Shown one piece after another: positions 41,845-51,802 of a stretch of DNA of 64,000 nucleotides (positions are counted from its first letter, which is position 1; every line of letters begins with the position of its first letter). A program made the translations under genes and the position numbers. The notes below the pieces were generated by a model, which was not told the origin of the DNA, did no database searches, and was given only the letters and a program-made list of their open reading frames with translations. Origin of the DNA: Erwinia sp. E602 (GTDB lineage: Bacteria; Pseudomonadota; Gammaproteobacteria; Enterobacterales; Enterobacteriaceae); the NCBI RefSeq assembly GCF_018141005.1, contig NZ_CP046582.1, forward strand, positions 3,596,001-3,660,000, in the 5' to 3' direction.

Positions 41845-42024
41845 ATGGTGAGTGCCCCGGATTATACGGCGCGGCGGTGCTGAGTCAACGATTTTGAGGG
41901 GTTAGCGCACCCGTTGCCGAAGTTATAGGCAATCGGTGCCATTCTCCGCCTGACAGCAGCGCCCGCTTCTGACAAAATAGAGGCAATCCCCGATTTAACT
42001 CAACACAGATGGATCCCCTCTCTG

Positions 42025-42891
42025 ATGGTAGCAAAAATTATCGATGGTAAAACGATTGCGCAGCAGGTGCGGCAAGAGGTTGCGGAAAAAGTTCAGCAGC
42101 GTCTGGCGGCGGGCAAACGTGCTCCTGGCCTGGCCGTAGTGCTGGTGGGTGAGAACCCGGCTTCGCAGATTTACGTTGGCAGCAAGCGTCGCGCCTGCGA
42201 AGAGGTGGGCTTTATCTCCCGCTCTTACGATCTGCCCGCCACCACCAGTGAAGCGGAGTTGCTGGACCTGATCACCGGGCTGAACAACGACGGTGAAATC
42301 GACGGTATCCTGGTGCAGCTGCCGCTGCCGGCCGGGATCGACAACGTTAAGGTGCTGGAGCATATCTCACCGGCGAAAGACGTCGATGGTTTCCACCCGT
42401 ACAACGTTGGCCGCCTGTGCCAGCGTGCGCCCACGCTGCGCCCGTGCACGCCGCGCGGCATCGTCACGCTGCTGGAGCGCTACAACATTGATACCTACGG
42501 CCTGAACGCCGTGGTGGTGGGCGCGTCCAATATCGTCGGCCGCCCGATGAGTATGGAGCTGCTGCTGGCCGGCTGCACCACCACCGTGACCCACCGCTTT
42601 ACCAAAAATCTGCGTCACCATATCGAGCACGCCGATTTGCTGGTGGTGGCGGTCGGTAAGCCGAACTTTATTCCGGGCGAGTGGATCAAGCCGGGTGCGA
42701 TCGTGATTGATGTCGGTATTAACCGTCTGGAGAGCGGCAAAGTGGTGGGTGACGTGGAGTTTGACGTTGCCAGCGAACGCGCTGCGTATATCACCCCGGT
42801 ACCGGGCGGCGTCGGTCCGATGACCGTAGCAACCCTGATTGAAAACACCCTGCAGGCCTGCGAGAGCAGCGATGAAGGAGCAGCAGAATAA
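42025..42891 (+). CDS. folD: Methylenetetrahydrofolate dehydrogenase/cyclohydrolase
   Basis: A 288-residue bifunctional enzyme interconverting methylene-, methenyl- and formyl-tetrahydrofolate. Visible: [16 protein letters not shown], the catalytic Lys in [11 protein letters not shown] region ([11 protein letters not shown]), [26 protein letters not shown], and the NADP loop [20 protein letters not shown]. Nearly identical to E. coli FolD in length and sequence. The ATG of ybcJ overlaps its stop (TAATG), so both are co-translated. Housekeeping gene next to argU as in E. coli. Confidence 0.98.
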   Translation: MVAKIIDGKTIAQQVRQEVAEKVQQRLAAGKRAPGLAVVLVGENPASQIYVGSKRRACEEVGFISRSYDLPATTSEAELLDLITGLNNDGEIDGILVQLPLPAGIDNVKVLEHISPAKDVDGFHPYNVGRLCQRAPTLRPCTPRGIVTLLERYNIDTYGLNAVVVGASNIVGRPMSMELLLAGCTTTVTHRFTKNLRHHIEHADLLVVAVGKPNFIPGEWIKPGAIVIDVGINRLESGKVVGDVEFDVASERAAYITPVPGGVGPMTVATLIENTLQACESSDEGAAE

Positions 42892-43103
42892 TGGCAACTT
42901 TCTCTTTAGGTAAATTTCCCCACGTCGATCTCTGTGACCTGCTGAAGCTGGAAGGCTGGGTGGAGAGCGGCGCAATGGCGAAAAATATGATCGCCGATGG
43001 CTATGTGACGGTGGACGGCGCGGTGGAAACCCGCAAGCGCTGCAAAATCGTCGCCGGTCAGACCGTAGAGTTCGACGGCCAGCGCGTTAGCGTCACGGCC
43101 TGA
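42891..43103 (+). CDS. ybcJ: S4-domain RNA-binding protein YbcJ
   Basis: 70 residues, almost all one S4-like alphaL RNA-binding motif (HVDLCDLLKLEGWVESGAMA, KNMIADGYVTVDGAVETRKR, CKIVAGQTVEFDG). It probably binds structured RNA; the exact target is not known. Start overlaps the folD stop; a strong terminator follows. Confidence 0.96.
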   Translation: MATFSLGKFPHVDLCDLLKLEGWVESGAMAKNMIADGYVTVDGAVETRKRCKIVAGQTVEFDGQRVSVTA

Positions 43104-43469
<366 letters not shown>

Positions 43470-43563
43470 TGACTACTATCGCGCCATCTGCCGGATTTTC
43501 ATCTTTTCCTGGCCAGCCTCCGGGGCAGCGCGCAGGGAAATTATCATAAGGTAAGGAGCCACT

Positions 43564-44988
43564 ATGTCATCGCATGAAGGAAACTGGGGAGATTTGCTGT
43601 CGGGGAAAAACGCCGCGTGTTCGGTGGTGCTCTCCGGCGGGGTGGCGCTGCACGCCATTAATATCTATATCGCTACCACCGTCCTGCCGTCGGTGGTGCA
43701 GGAGATTGGCGGGCTGAATCTGTATGCCTGGAACACCACGCTGTTTGTGATTGCTTCCATTCTCGGTTCGGCGCTGACCAGCCCCACGCTGAGCCGCACC
43801 GGCGCGCGCGGAACCTACGCCGTTGCCATCCTCTTTTTCCTCTGCGGCAGCCTGCTCTGCGCGCTGGCACCGGGCATGCCGGTGATGCTGCTGGGGCGCG
43901 CCGTGCAGGGGCTGGGCGGCGGTTTTCTGTTTGCGCTGGGCTACTGCATGATTAATGAGGTGTTTGAGCAGCGGCTGTGGCCGCGCGCCTTTGCGCTGAT
44001 CTCCGGCATGTGGGGCGTGGCCACGCTGGTCGGCCCGGCTATCGGCGGGATCTTCGCTGATATGCACGCGTGGCGGCTGGCATTCGGCTTTATCGTACCG
44101 GTGACGCTGGCTTACGCCTGGCTGGTGCTACGCACCCTGCCCGCCGGTCGCGGCAACCGGGCTGCCGCCGCACCGCTGCCGCTGGCACAGCTGCTGCTGC
44201 TGACCGCTGCCGTGCTGGCGATCGGCCTCGGCAGCACCGATCCGCGCCTTAGCGTTAATCTCGCCAGCGTGGCCGTCGCTGCCGTACTGCTAGTGATGCT
44301 GGTGCGCCGCGAGCGCAACGGTAAGTACCGAATGCTGCCGCGCAACGCGCTGCGCCGGGGCTCGCCGCTGCTGCCGCTCTACCTGACCATCGGTCTGCTG
44401 GTGGTGGGTATGACCAGTGAGACCTTTGTGCCTTACTTCCTGCAGCTGCTGCACGGCCAGTCGCCGCTGCTGTCGGGCTATCTGGCAGCGCTGATGGCGG
44501 CCGGCTGGACGCTGGCGGAGATCTGGAGCTCTGGCTGGCAGGGTAAGCGCATCAGGCTGGCGATTGTAGCCGGTCCGCTGCTGGTGCTGGCGGGTATGAC
44601 CGCCCTGACGCTGGCGCTGCCGGTGAACGGCAACGGCGCGCCGGGGCTGCTGGTGGTGATTTCACTTGCGCTGCTGCTGGTCGGTTTCGGTATCGGACTG
44701 GGCTGGCCGCATCTGCTGACCCGGGTGTTGCAGGTGACGCCGGAAGAGGAGCAGGACGCTGCCGCCACCTCGATCACCACCGTGCAGCTGGTGGCTACCG
44801 CGCTGGGGGCTGCGCTGGCCGGTATGCTGGCCAATCAGGGCGGGCTGAACGCGCCGGGCGGCATTGCCGGGGCGCAGAGCGCCGCGTATGTGCTGTTCGG
44901 CGTGCTGGCGCTGGCACCGCTGCTGGCGGTGTTCAGCGCCGGACGATCGGCGAAGGGGCTACAGAACACGGGAGCGACAGAAAAATGA
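43564..44988 (+). CDS. MFS transporter (DHA2-like)
   Basis: A 474-residue protein with about fourteen hydrophobic segments, consistent with DHA2-type drug/metabolite:H+ antiporters: HAINIYIATTVLPSVVQEIG in helix 1, LLGRAVQGLGGGFLFALGYC in helix 4, WGVATLVGPAIGGIFADMHA (motif C). AAGGAG precedes the ATG. Close to a single-gene unit: ybcJ terminator upstream, convergent ATPase gene downstream. The 85-bp pentanucleotide array in its leader could influence expression. Substrate unknown. Confidence 0.87.
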   Translation: MSSHEGNWGDLLSGKNAACSVVLSGGVALHAINIYIATTVLPSVVQEIGGLNLYAWNTTLFVIASILGSALTSPTLSRTGARGTYAVAILFFLCGSLLCALAPGMPVMLLGRAVQGLGGGFLFALGYCMINEVFEQRLWPRAFALISGMWGVATLVGPAIGGIFADMHAWRLAFGFIVPVTLAYAWLVLRTLPAGRGNRAAAAPLPLAQLLLLTAAVLAIGLGSTDPRLSVNLASVAVAAVLLVMLVRRERNGKYRMLPRNALRRGSPLLPLYLTIGLLVVGMTSETFVPYFLQLLHGQSPLLSGYLAALMAAGWTLAEIWSSGWQGKRIRLAIVAGPLLVLAGMTALTLALPVNGNGAPGLLVVISLALLLVGFGIGLGWPHLLTRVLQVTPEEEQDAAATSITTVQLVATALGAALAGMLANQGGLNAPGGIAGAQSAAYVLFGVLALAPLLAVFSAGRSAKGLQNTGATEK

Positions 44989-45112
44989 GTTCAGCCAGGG
45001 GGCCTTATCAGAGGATTGACTCTCTCTGATAGCACTCATGGTATGAGCCGGGATGTTGGCAGTCTGAACCAGCGGAAGACAGGTAACGTTTTCGCCTGCC
45101 TGCCGCTGCACG

Positions 45113-46213
45113 CTAGTCGCTCTTTTCAGCAGCCACCTGCGTCGCCCCATTCACCTGCTCCAGCCGGTAGTGGGTGACGTCGGTGTGGCGGGCGATCAGT
45201 TCCGCCAGCAGCGGCGAGTGGCTGGTTACCCACAGCTGGCTGTAGCGGCTGGCTTCGGCGATCAGCTGCGCCAGCGCCGGCAGCAGGTCCGGGTGCAGGC
45301 TGTTTTCGGGTTCGTTCAGCGCCATAAACGCCGGCGGACGCGGGCTGAGCAGCGCCACCACCAGGCAGAGAAAGCGCAGCGTGCCGTCGGAGAGTTCGGC
45401 GGCCTCCAGCGGGCGCAGGATGCCCTGGCGGTGCATCAGCATCTGGAAACGGCCGCTGTTCGCCTCCACGCTGAACTCACTCTCCGGGAAGGCCTGGCCG
45501 AGAATGCTGAACAGCAGCTCGCTATGGCCGCGCTCGCGAATAGTTTCAAAAGCGGCGGCGAGGTTGCTGCCGTCATGGGCGAGGATCGGCGAGCGGATGC
45601 CCACCTGCGGCGCGCGCAGCGGTGATCCCGGCCAGATGGCAAATTCGTGGTAGAAGCGCCAGCCGCGCAGGGTTTCCCGCACCCGCGACACTTCGGGATA
45701 GAGGTGCGGCTCCGACAGCTGGCCGAACACCGACTCTTCGGCGTGCAGCGAAGCCGGATAGGCCACCCGCTCGCCGTCGACGTTGTTGAGAAAAGCGACC
45801 TGGTTACGCCGATCCAGCAGCCGCGATGAGGGGCGGCGGCGCTGGCCGCTCAGCCACAGCTGCTCGGTTTTCACCAGCGGATCGAGGTTAAACAGGCTGA
45901 CCAGCGGCTCCGGGTAACCGATCTCCAGCTGGTAGTCGTAATCTTCCATCTCCGCCGCGAGCACCATGCGCTTCAGTTCGCTGTTGCGTTCGCCGCGCCG
46001 CGCGCCGCCCGCCCACATCGCTTTCTGGATCCCGCCCTCTTCGGCCAGCGCCGGCGACAGCCGTTCACAGGCCGCCTCATGCAGCAGCCGTACCGCTTTA
46101 TACAGGTTGGATTTGCCGCAGCCGTTCGGCCCGGTGATGACGTTAAGCTGGCCGAGCCGCAGTTCCAGCTGGCGGATAGAACGGAAGTTGGTGATGGCGA
46201 TCTGTCTGATCAA
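45113..46213 (-). CDS. AAA-family ATPase (RecF/OLD-like)
   Basis: A 366-residue ATPase of the AAA_21/AAA_15 group. Walker A is GPNGCGKSN near the N-terminus (FRSIRQLELRLGQLNVITGP), followed by the insertion domain. The signature helix is ELSDGTLRFLCLVVALLS, Walker B FMALNEPENSLHPD and the switch His in VTSHSPLLAELI. No TOPRIM nuclease domain is present. Related proteins act alone or with nuclease partners in DNA metabolism or defence; no partner gene is adjacent, so the role is open. Asn in place of the first acidic residue in Walker B is a variation found in this group; the catalytic Glu is kept. Confidence 0.82.
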   Translation of the reverse strand: MIRQIAITNFRSIRQLELRLGQLNVITGPNGCGKSNLYKAVRLLHEAACERLSPALAEEGGIQKAMWAGGARRGERNSELKRMVLAAEMEDYDYQLEIGYPEPLVSLFNLDPLVKTEQLWLSGQRRRPSSRLLDRRNQVAFLNNVDGERVAYPASLHAEESVFGQLSEPHLYPEVSRVRETLRGWRFYHEFAIWPGSPLRAPQVGIRSPILAHDGSNLAAAFETIRERGHSELLFSILGQAFPESEFSVEANSGRFQMLMHRQGILRPLEAAELSDGTLRFLCLVVALLSPRPPAFMALNEPENSLHPDLLPALAQLIAEASRYSQLWVTSHSPLLAELIARHTDVTHYRLEQVNGATQVAAEKSD

Positions 46214-46322
46214 CGTGAGATCCTCAGGGTATTAAAGGGGATCACAGGCAGGAAAGGGGCGGTGCCCGCTCCCGCGTACTCAGAGTGCCGACGGGTGGGT
46301 TGTCAGCGGCAGTGTGATGCTG

Positions 46323-46427
46323 CCGCCCGCAACATATGGCTCTGCTGCGGGCGGTAGCGACTCTTCGGCTGCCCTGATGTGGCCAGGCCGAAGACCGCAC
46401 GGGAACCGCGAGCTGCTTTTCCCGTGC
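46323..46427 (-). terminator. Two hairpins downstream of cysS
   Basis: Arms GCACGGGAA / TTCCCGTGC (46397-46427) lie a few bases beyond the cysS stop, and CCGCCCGCA / TGCGGGCGG (46323-46354) lie further on. Both suit termination of cysS on the minus strand; no T-run is present. Confidence 0.5.
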
Positions 46428-46433
46428 CGCTGG

Positions 46434-47822
46434 TTACTTACGACGCCAGCTGGTGCCCGCCGGGCCGTCTTCCAGAATAATGCCCAGCGCGTTCAGCTGG
46501 TCGCGCGCCACGTCCGCCTGCGCCCAGTCCTTCGCCTGACGCGCGTCGAAACGCATCTTGATCAGCGCTTCAATCTGCGCCACCTCTTCGTCGTTGATGT
46601 TCACGCCGCTCTGCAGGAACTGCTCCGGGTCCTGCGCCAGCAGGCCGAGCACCGCCGCCAGCTGGCGCAGGCGCGCCGCCAGGCCGTTGGCCGCCGCCGC
46701 GTCTTCGCCCTTCAGGCGGTTCACTTCACGCGCCAGGTCGAACAGCGCCGAGTAGGCCACCGGGGTGTTGAAGTCATCGTCCATCGCCTCACGGAAGCGC
46801 GCTTCAAACTCATCGCCGCCCGCCGGTTCTGCCGCAGGATCGGTATTACGCAGCGCGTTGTACAGGCGCTCCAGCGCCGAACGCGCCTGGTTCAGGTTAT
46901 CTTCGCCGTAGTTGAGCTGGCTGCGGTAGTGGCCGGACATCAGGAAGTAACGCACGGTTTCCGCGTCATAGTGCGCCAGCACGTCGCGCACGGTGAAGAA
47001 GTTGTTCAGCGATTTGGACATCTTCTCGCGGTCGATCATCACCATGCCGGAGTGCATCCAGTAGTTGACGTACGGGCCGTCGTGGGCGCAGGTCGACTGC
47101 GCCACTTCGTTCTCGTGGTGCGGGAACATCAGGTCCGAGCCGCCGCCGTGGATATCAAAGTGCGCGCCCAGCTGTTTGCAGTTCATCGCCGAGCACTCGA
47201 TATGCCAGCCCGGACGGCCGTTGCCCCACGGCGATTCCCAGAAGGGTTCGTTCTCTTTCGACATTTTCCACAGCACGAAGTCCATCGGGTTGCGCTTGAC
47301 GTCGGCCACTTCCGCCACGCGGGCGCCGGCCTGCAGCTGCTCCAGATCCTGGCGCGACAGCGAGCCGTAGTTGGGATCGCTGTCTGTCGAGAACATCACG
47401 TCGCCGTTGCTGGCCACGTAGGCGTGTTCGCGGGCGATCAGCGTCTGCACCAGCTCAATGATTTCAGCGATATGGCGGGTGGCGCGCGGCTCCAGGTCCG
47501 GCGGCAGGATATTCAGCGCCGCGAAGTCGGTGTGCATCTCCGCGATCATGCGGTTGGTCAGCTGCTCGATGGTTTCACCGTTCTCGTTGGCACGTTTGAT
47601 GATCTTGTCATCAATATCGGTGATGTTGCGCACGTACTTCAGCGAGTAGCCAAGGTAACGCAGGTAGCGTGACACCACGTCAAACGCGACAAAGGTCCTG
47701 CCGTGTCCAATGTGACAGAGGTCATAAACGGTAATGCCGCACACGTACATGCCGACCTGGCCAGCATGGATAGGTTTAAATTCCTCTTTTTGACGACTCA
47801 GGGTGTTGTAAATCTTTAGCAT
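46434..47822 (-). CDS. cysS: Cysteinyl-tRNA synthetase
   Basis: A 462-residue class I synthetase: [20 protein letters not shown] with the HIGH motif and the zinc-ligand Cys, [20 protein letters not shown], and KMSKS in [13 protein letters not shown]. It charges tRNA-Cys. Length matches the E. coli enzyme (461). The C-terminal anticodon-binding domain ends [16 protein letters not shown]. Divergent from ppiB with a 238-bp gap, the conserved enterobacterial layout. Confidence 0.98.
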   Translation of the reverse strand: MLKIYNTLSRQKEEFKPIHAGQVGMYVCGITVYDLCHIGHGRTFVAFDVVSRYLRYLGYSLKYVRNITDIDDKIIKRANENGETIEQLTNRMIAEMHTDFAALNILPPDLEPRATRHIAEIIELVQTLIAREHAYVASNGDVMFSTDSDPNYGSLSRQDLEQLQAGARVAEVADVKRNPMDFVLWKMSKENEPFWESPWGNGRPGWHIECSAMNCKQLGAHFDIHGGGSDLMFPHHENEVAQSTCAHDGPYVNYWMHSGMVMIDREKMSKSLNNFFTVRDVLAHYDAETVRYFLMSGHYRSQLNYGEDNLNQARSALERLYNALRNTDPAAEPAGGDEFEARFREAMDDDFNTPVAYSALFDLAREVNRLKGEDAAAANGLAARLRQLAAVLGLLAQDPEQFLQSGVNINDEEVAQIEALIKMRFDARQAKDWAQADVARDQLNALGIILEDGPAGTSWRRK

Positions 47823-48060
47823 TGAGACATTCCGTTTTAGGCGTGTGCGGGTTAACGATAAAAAAGGTGAATCCGGTATTCTGACGTATTTTTTAGCGAA
47901 GCGCCACGCAAAGCACCGCTACAGACACTGGCGATATGCAGCAGGGCTGACTCACCATCACATTTTGTGATATAAGAGCCGTCTGTCGCACGCGGGAAGC
48001 GTTTGCCTGACCGTTTCGTGCGCCAATCGTTAAAAACTCCAACCCTGACAGGATGAGAAT

Positions 48061-48555
48061 ATGGTCACTTTCCAGACTAACCATGGTGACATCGTCATCA
48101 AGACTTTCGACGATAAAGCCCCTGCAACCGTTAAGAACTTCCTGGAATACTGCCGCGAAGGTTTCTACGACAACACCATTTTCCACCGTGTGATCAACGG
48201 GTTTATGATTCAGGGCGGCGGCTTTGAGCCGGGCATGAAGCAGAAAGACACCAAAGAAGAGATCCGTAACGAAGCCAGCAACGGCCTGAAGAACACCAAA
48301 GGCACCCTGGCGATGGCGCGTACTCAGGCTCCTCACTCGGCCACCGCACAGTTCTTCATCAACGTTGCCGACAACGACTTCCTGAACTTCCGTGACGAAA
48401 GCCTGCAGGGCTGGGGTTACTGCGTGTTCGCTGAAGTGGTTGAAGGTATGGATGTGGTTGAGAAAATCAAAGCCGTCTCTACCGGCCGCAGCGGCATGCA
48501 CCAGGACGTGCCGAAAGACGACGTGATCGTTCAGAAAGTCACCGTCAGCGAATAA
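48061..48555 (+). CDS. ppiB: Peptidyl-prolyl cis-trans isomerase B
   Basis: 164 residues, cytoplasmic cyclophilin without signal peptide: [39 protein letters not shown] with the catalytic Arg, and [18 protein letters not shown]. Folding catalyst for Xaa-Pro bonds. ATG of lpxH overlaps the stop (TAATG). Typical high-GC core gene, highly conserved. Confidence 0.98.
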   Translation: MVTFQTNHGDIVIKTFDDKAPATVKNFLEYCREGFYDNTIFHRVINGFMIQGGGFEPGMKQKDTKEEIRNEASNGLKNTKGTLAMARTQAPHSATAQFFINVADNDFLNFRDESLQGWGYCVFAEVVEGMDVVEKIKAVSTGRSGMHQDVPKDDVIVQKVTVSE

Positions 48556-49271
48556 TGTCGCACACGCTGTTTATCGCAGATATCCATCTGTGTACTGAAG
48601 AACCGGCAATCACTGCCGGTTTTCTGCATTTTTTACGCCGTGAAGCACAGCACGCCGACGCGCTGTATATTCTCGGCGATCTTTTTGAAGCCTGGATCGG
48701 CGACGACGATCCGAATCCGCTGCACGCGGAGGTGGCCCGCGCCCTGCGCCAGCTGACCATTCCCTGCTACTTTATTCACGGCAACCGCGACTTCCTGCTC
48801 GGTAAACGCTTTGCGGCGGCCAGCGGTATGCGGCTGCTGCCGGAAGAACAGGTGCTGGAGCTGTACGGTAAGCGGGTGCTGATTATGCACGGCGATACGC
48901 TCTGCACCGACGATGAAGGCTACCAGCGGTTTCGCCGCAAGGTGCATAACCCGTGGGTACAGCGGCTGTTCCTCGCCCTGCCGCTGTTTGTGCGCCAGCG
49001 TATTGCGCGCAAAATGCGGGCCGGCAGTAAAGCGGCTAACAGCGGCAAAGACATAGCTATTATGGACGTCAATCCGCAGGCGGTGGCTGAAGCCATGCAT
49101 CGCCGGAACGTGCCTTACCTGATCCACGGCCACACTCATCGCCCGGCGGTGCATCAGCTTGAGATCGACGGCCATCCCGCCGAACGGCTGGTGCTGGGAG
49201 CCTGGCACGAGCAGGGGTCGATGATTAAAGTGAGTGCAGACGACATCGCGCTGATCGCTTTTCCCTTCTGA
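48555..49271 (+). CDS. lpxH: UDP-2,3-diacylglucosamine diphosphatase
   Basis: A 238-residue metallophosphatase of lipid A synthesis, acting at the inner membrane surface. Metal-binding motifs: [39 protein letters not shown] and [10 protein letters not shown]. It removes UMP from UDP-diacylglucosamine to make lipid X. Normal length (E. coli 240). Start overlaps ppiB; a 385-bp gap precedes purE. Confidence 0.97.
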   Translation: MSHTLFIADIHLCTEEPAITAGFLHFLRREAQHADALYILGDLFEAWIGDDDPNPLHAEVARALRQLTIPCYFIHGNRDFLLGKRFAAASGMRLLPEEQVLELYGKRVLIMHGDTLCTDDEGYQRFRRKVHNPWVQRLFLALPLFVRQRIARKMRAGSKAANSGKDIAIMDVNPQAVAEAMHRRNVPYLIHGHTHRPAVHQLEIDGHPAERLVLGAWHEQGSMIKVSADDIALIAFPF

Positions 49272-49656
49272 GCAGCCCCTCTGCTGACAGGATAGCCGCA
49301 CCAGGCAGACGATTCGCGATCGCCTTTGCGACGCCAGGCAGTTTGCCTCACCGTTGATATGCCATGGCAGGCGATTTTCGATCGCCGTGGCTTCTGCGCT
49401 CAGACCGTCCGCAGATCGCCTTCCCGCCCTGAACAGGCGGCTTACCGGTTGCTCTTCCAGCTGAAAAGACTGACCGTTCCTCCCAGCGCCATTATCGGCC
49501 CCGTCCCGATAAAGTTGCCGCTGAACGGCGGTCACTTTGCGCTACGCAACCGTTTTCCTTCGCCATCAGTCATGGTATTCTCTCTGCCCTTCCCACCCGG
49601 TCAGCCGCTGTTTCGGCTCTCCCGGTGACGTTTTACATTCACAGGAGTTTACCCGC
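49272..49656. other. Leader region of purEK
   Basis: Holds the PurR operator and two 21-bp direct repeats (49304-49324 and 49366-49386, 18/21 identical, core CGATCGCC). Frames here are not coding. Confidence 0.5.
49544..49559 (+). promoter_or_regulatory. PurR operator of purEK
   Basis: ACGCAACCGTTTTCCT fits the PurR consensus ANGCAANCGNTTNCNT at every defined base. It is 98 bp before purE, as in E. coli. Binding of PurR with hypoxanthine or guanine represses the operon. Confidence 0.85.
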
Positions 49657-50162
<506 letters not shown>

Positions 50163-50166
<4 letters not shown>

Positions 50167-51230
50167 AACCGGTCTGCGTATTAGGAAACGGCCAGCTGGG
50201 CCGTATGCTGCGCCAGGCCGGTGAGCCGCTGGGCATCGCCGTGTATCCGGTGGGTCTGGACGCCGATCCGGCCGCGCTGCCGATCGCTTCCAGCGTGATC
50301 ACCGCCGAGATCGAACGCTGGCCGGAAACCGCGCTGACCCGCGAGCTGGCCAGCCATAGCGCCTTTGTGAACCGCGATATTTTCCCGCGGCTGGCCGACC
50401 GCCTGACGCAGAAGCAGCTGCTGGATAAGCTGGGCCTGGCGACCGCACCGTGGCAGCTGCTGTCCGATGCCGATCAGTGGGCGCAGGTGTTCACCACCCT
50501 CGGCGAGCTGGCGATCGTTAAGCGCCGCACCGGCGGCTACGACGGCCGCGGCCAGTGGCGGCTGCGCGCGGCGGATACCGCCACCCTGCCCGCCGAGTGC
50601 TACGGCGAGTGCATCGTGGAGCGCGGGATTAACTTCTCCGGTGAAGTGTCGCTGGTGGGCGCACGCGGCCACGACGGTAAAACGGTGTTCTATCCGCTGA
50701 CCCATAACCTGCATCAGGACGGCATTCTGCGCACCAGCGTAATGCTGCCGGATGTGGATGCGGCGCACCAGCAGCAGGCTGAGAAGATGCTGTCGGCGAT
50801 CATGAACGAGCTCAGCTACGTCGGCGTGATGGCGATGGAGTGCTTTGTGGTGCCGGAAGGCCTGCTGATCAACGAGCTGGCACCGCGCGTGCACAACAGC
50901 GGCCACTGGACGCAGAACGGCGCGTCGATCGGTCAGTTCGAGCTGCACCTGCGGGCGATCCTTGGCCTGCCGCTGCCGCAGCCGGTGGCCAATACGCCGG
51001 CGGTGATGGTTAACCTGATCGGCACCGACGTAAACCGGGACTGGCTGAACCAGCCGCTGGTGCATCTGCACTGGTACGAGAAAGAGGTGCGCCCGGGCCG
51101 TAAGGTCGGCCACCTTAACCTGGCCGATCGCAGCCCGGCCGCGCTGGCCGACGCGCTGAACGCGCTGGTGCCGATGCTGCCGGAAGAGTACGCCAGCGGC
51201 ATTGCGTGGGCGGTGGAGAAGCTGGGGTAA
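50163..51230 (+). CDS. purK: N5-carboxyaminoimidazole ribonucleotide synthase
   Basis: A 355-residue ATP-grasp enzyme that makes N5-CAIR from AIR, ATP and bicarbonate. [20 protein letters not shown] at the N-terminus, [11 protein letters not shown] loop, [20 protein letters not shown] and [19 protein letters not shown] show all conserved substrate contacts. Length equal to E. coli PurK. Co-translated with purE; strong terminator downstream. Confidence 0.98.
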
Positions 51231-51249
51231 ATCCGGCCACCGTTCTGCT

Positions 51250-51285
51250 TAACAAAAAAACACCGCCACGGCGGTGTTTTTTTAT
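51250..51285 (+). terminator. Terminator after purEK (bidirectional)
   Basis: Stem ACACCGCC / GGCGGTGT, two-base apex, A-run before and T-run after: works on both strands, also for the DUF29 gene reading in the opposite direction. Confidence 0.9.
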
Positions 51286-51295
51286 AGTGAACAGG

Positions 51296-51727
51296 CTATT
51301 GCGGGTAAAACTGGCTGTCCGTCAGCTGCTCATAGTCCCACGGGCAGTCGGCCGGAAAGGTCTGCGCTTCCAGGCCCGTCTCTCTTGATGCAGAGAGGAT
51401 AGCATCCCCGTAGGCATCTGCCATCAGCTCCCCCAGTTCATTTTTAAGACTCGGGTTACGGCTGAGGCGACGCACAATCTTGCGTCTTTGTTCCGCAATA
51501 GTTAGCTGCCAGCTACGGCTGCGATGAGAAGGCTGATACTGCCACTTCAGCAGATGCTGAAACAGCACTTCCAGGCGTGATTCCAGTTCACGTCGCTCAC
51601 TGTTACCCATGCTCTCAATTTCCTCAAGCAGGTTCCGTGTGTCCAGCAAGTGCAGGTTACCCGAACGCAGCAAACCCGCCTGCTCCTGAGTCCAGCCATA
51701 AAAGTCGCTGTCATAACGTGTAGTCAT
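51296..51727 (-). CDS. DUF29-family protein
   Basis: A 143-residue helical protein of the DUF29 family: SDFYGWTQEQAGLLRSGNLH, DTRNLLEEIESMGNSERREL, LEVLFQHLLKWQYQPSHRSR, TIAEQRRKIVRRLSRNPSLK. No catalytic motif and no membrane segment. Common in cyanobacteria and scattered in proteobacteria, therefore an accessory gene here, inserted between purK and ybbP. Function unknown. Confidence 0.88.
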   Translation of the reverse strand: MTTRYDSDFYGWTQEQAGLLRSGNLHLLDTRNLLEEIESMGNSERRELESRLEVLFQHLLKWQYQPSHRSRSWQLTIAEQRRKIVRRLSRNPSLKNELGELMADAYGDAILSASRETGLEAQTFPADCPWDYEQLTDSQFYPQ

Positions 51728-51802
51728 TGTCGTCTCCGTTACATTGCAGCTAAACCGATTAGGGCAGTTTGTCAGAGAAGCCTCCCAACGTCAAAAGCCT
51801 CC

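Noticed and set aside
45113..46213. Two-gene OLD/Gabija-type defence system
   Set aside because: The ATPase has no TOPRIM domain and no adjacent helicase or nuclease gene, so a defence call is not supported.
46314..47672. 452-codon plus-strand frame opposite cysS
   Set aside because: Antisense shadow of the highly conserved cysS gene.
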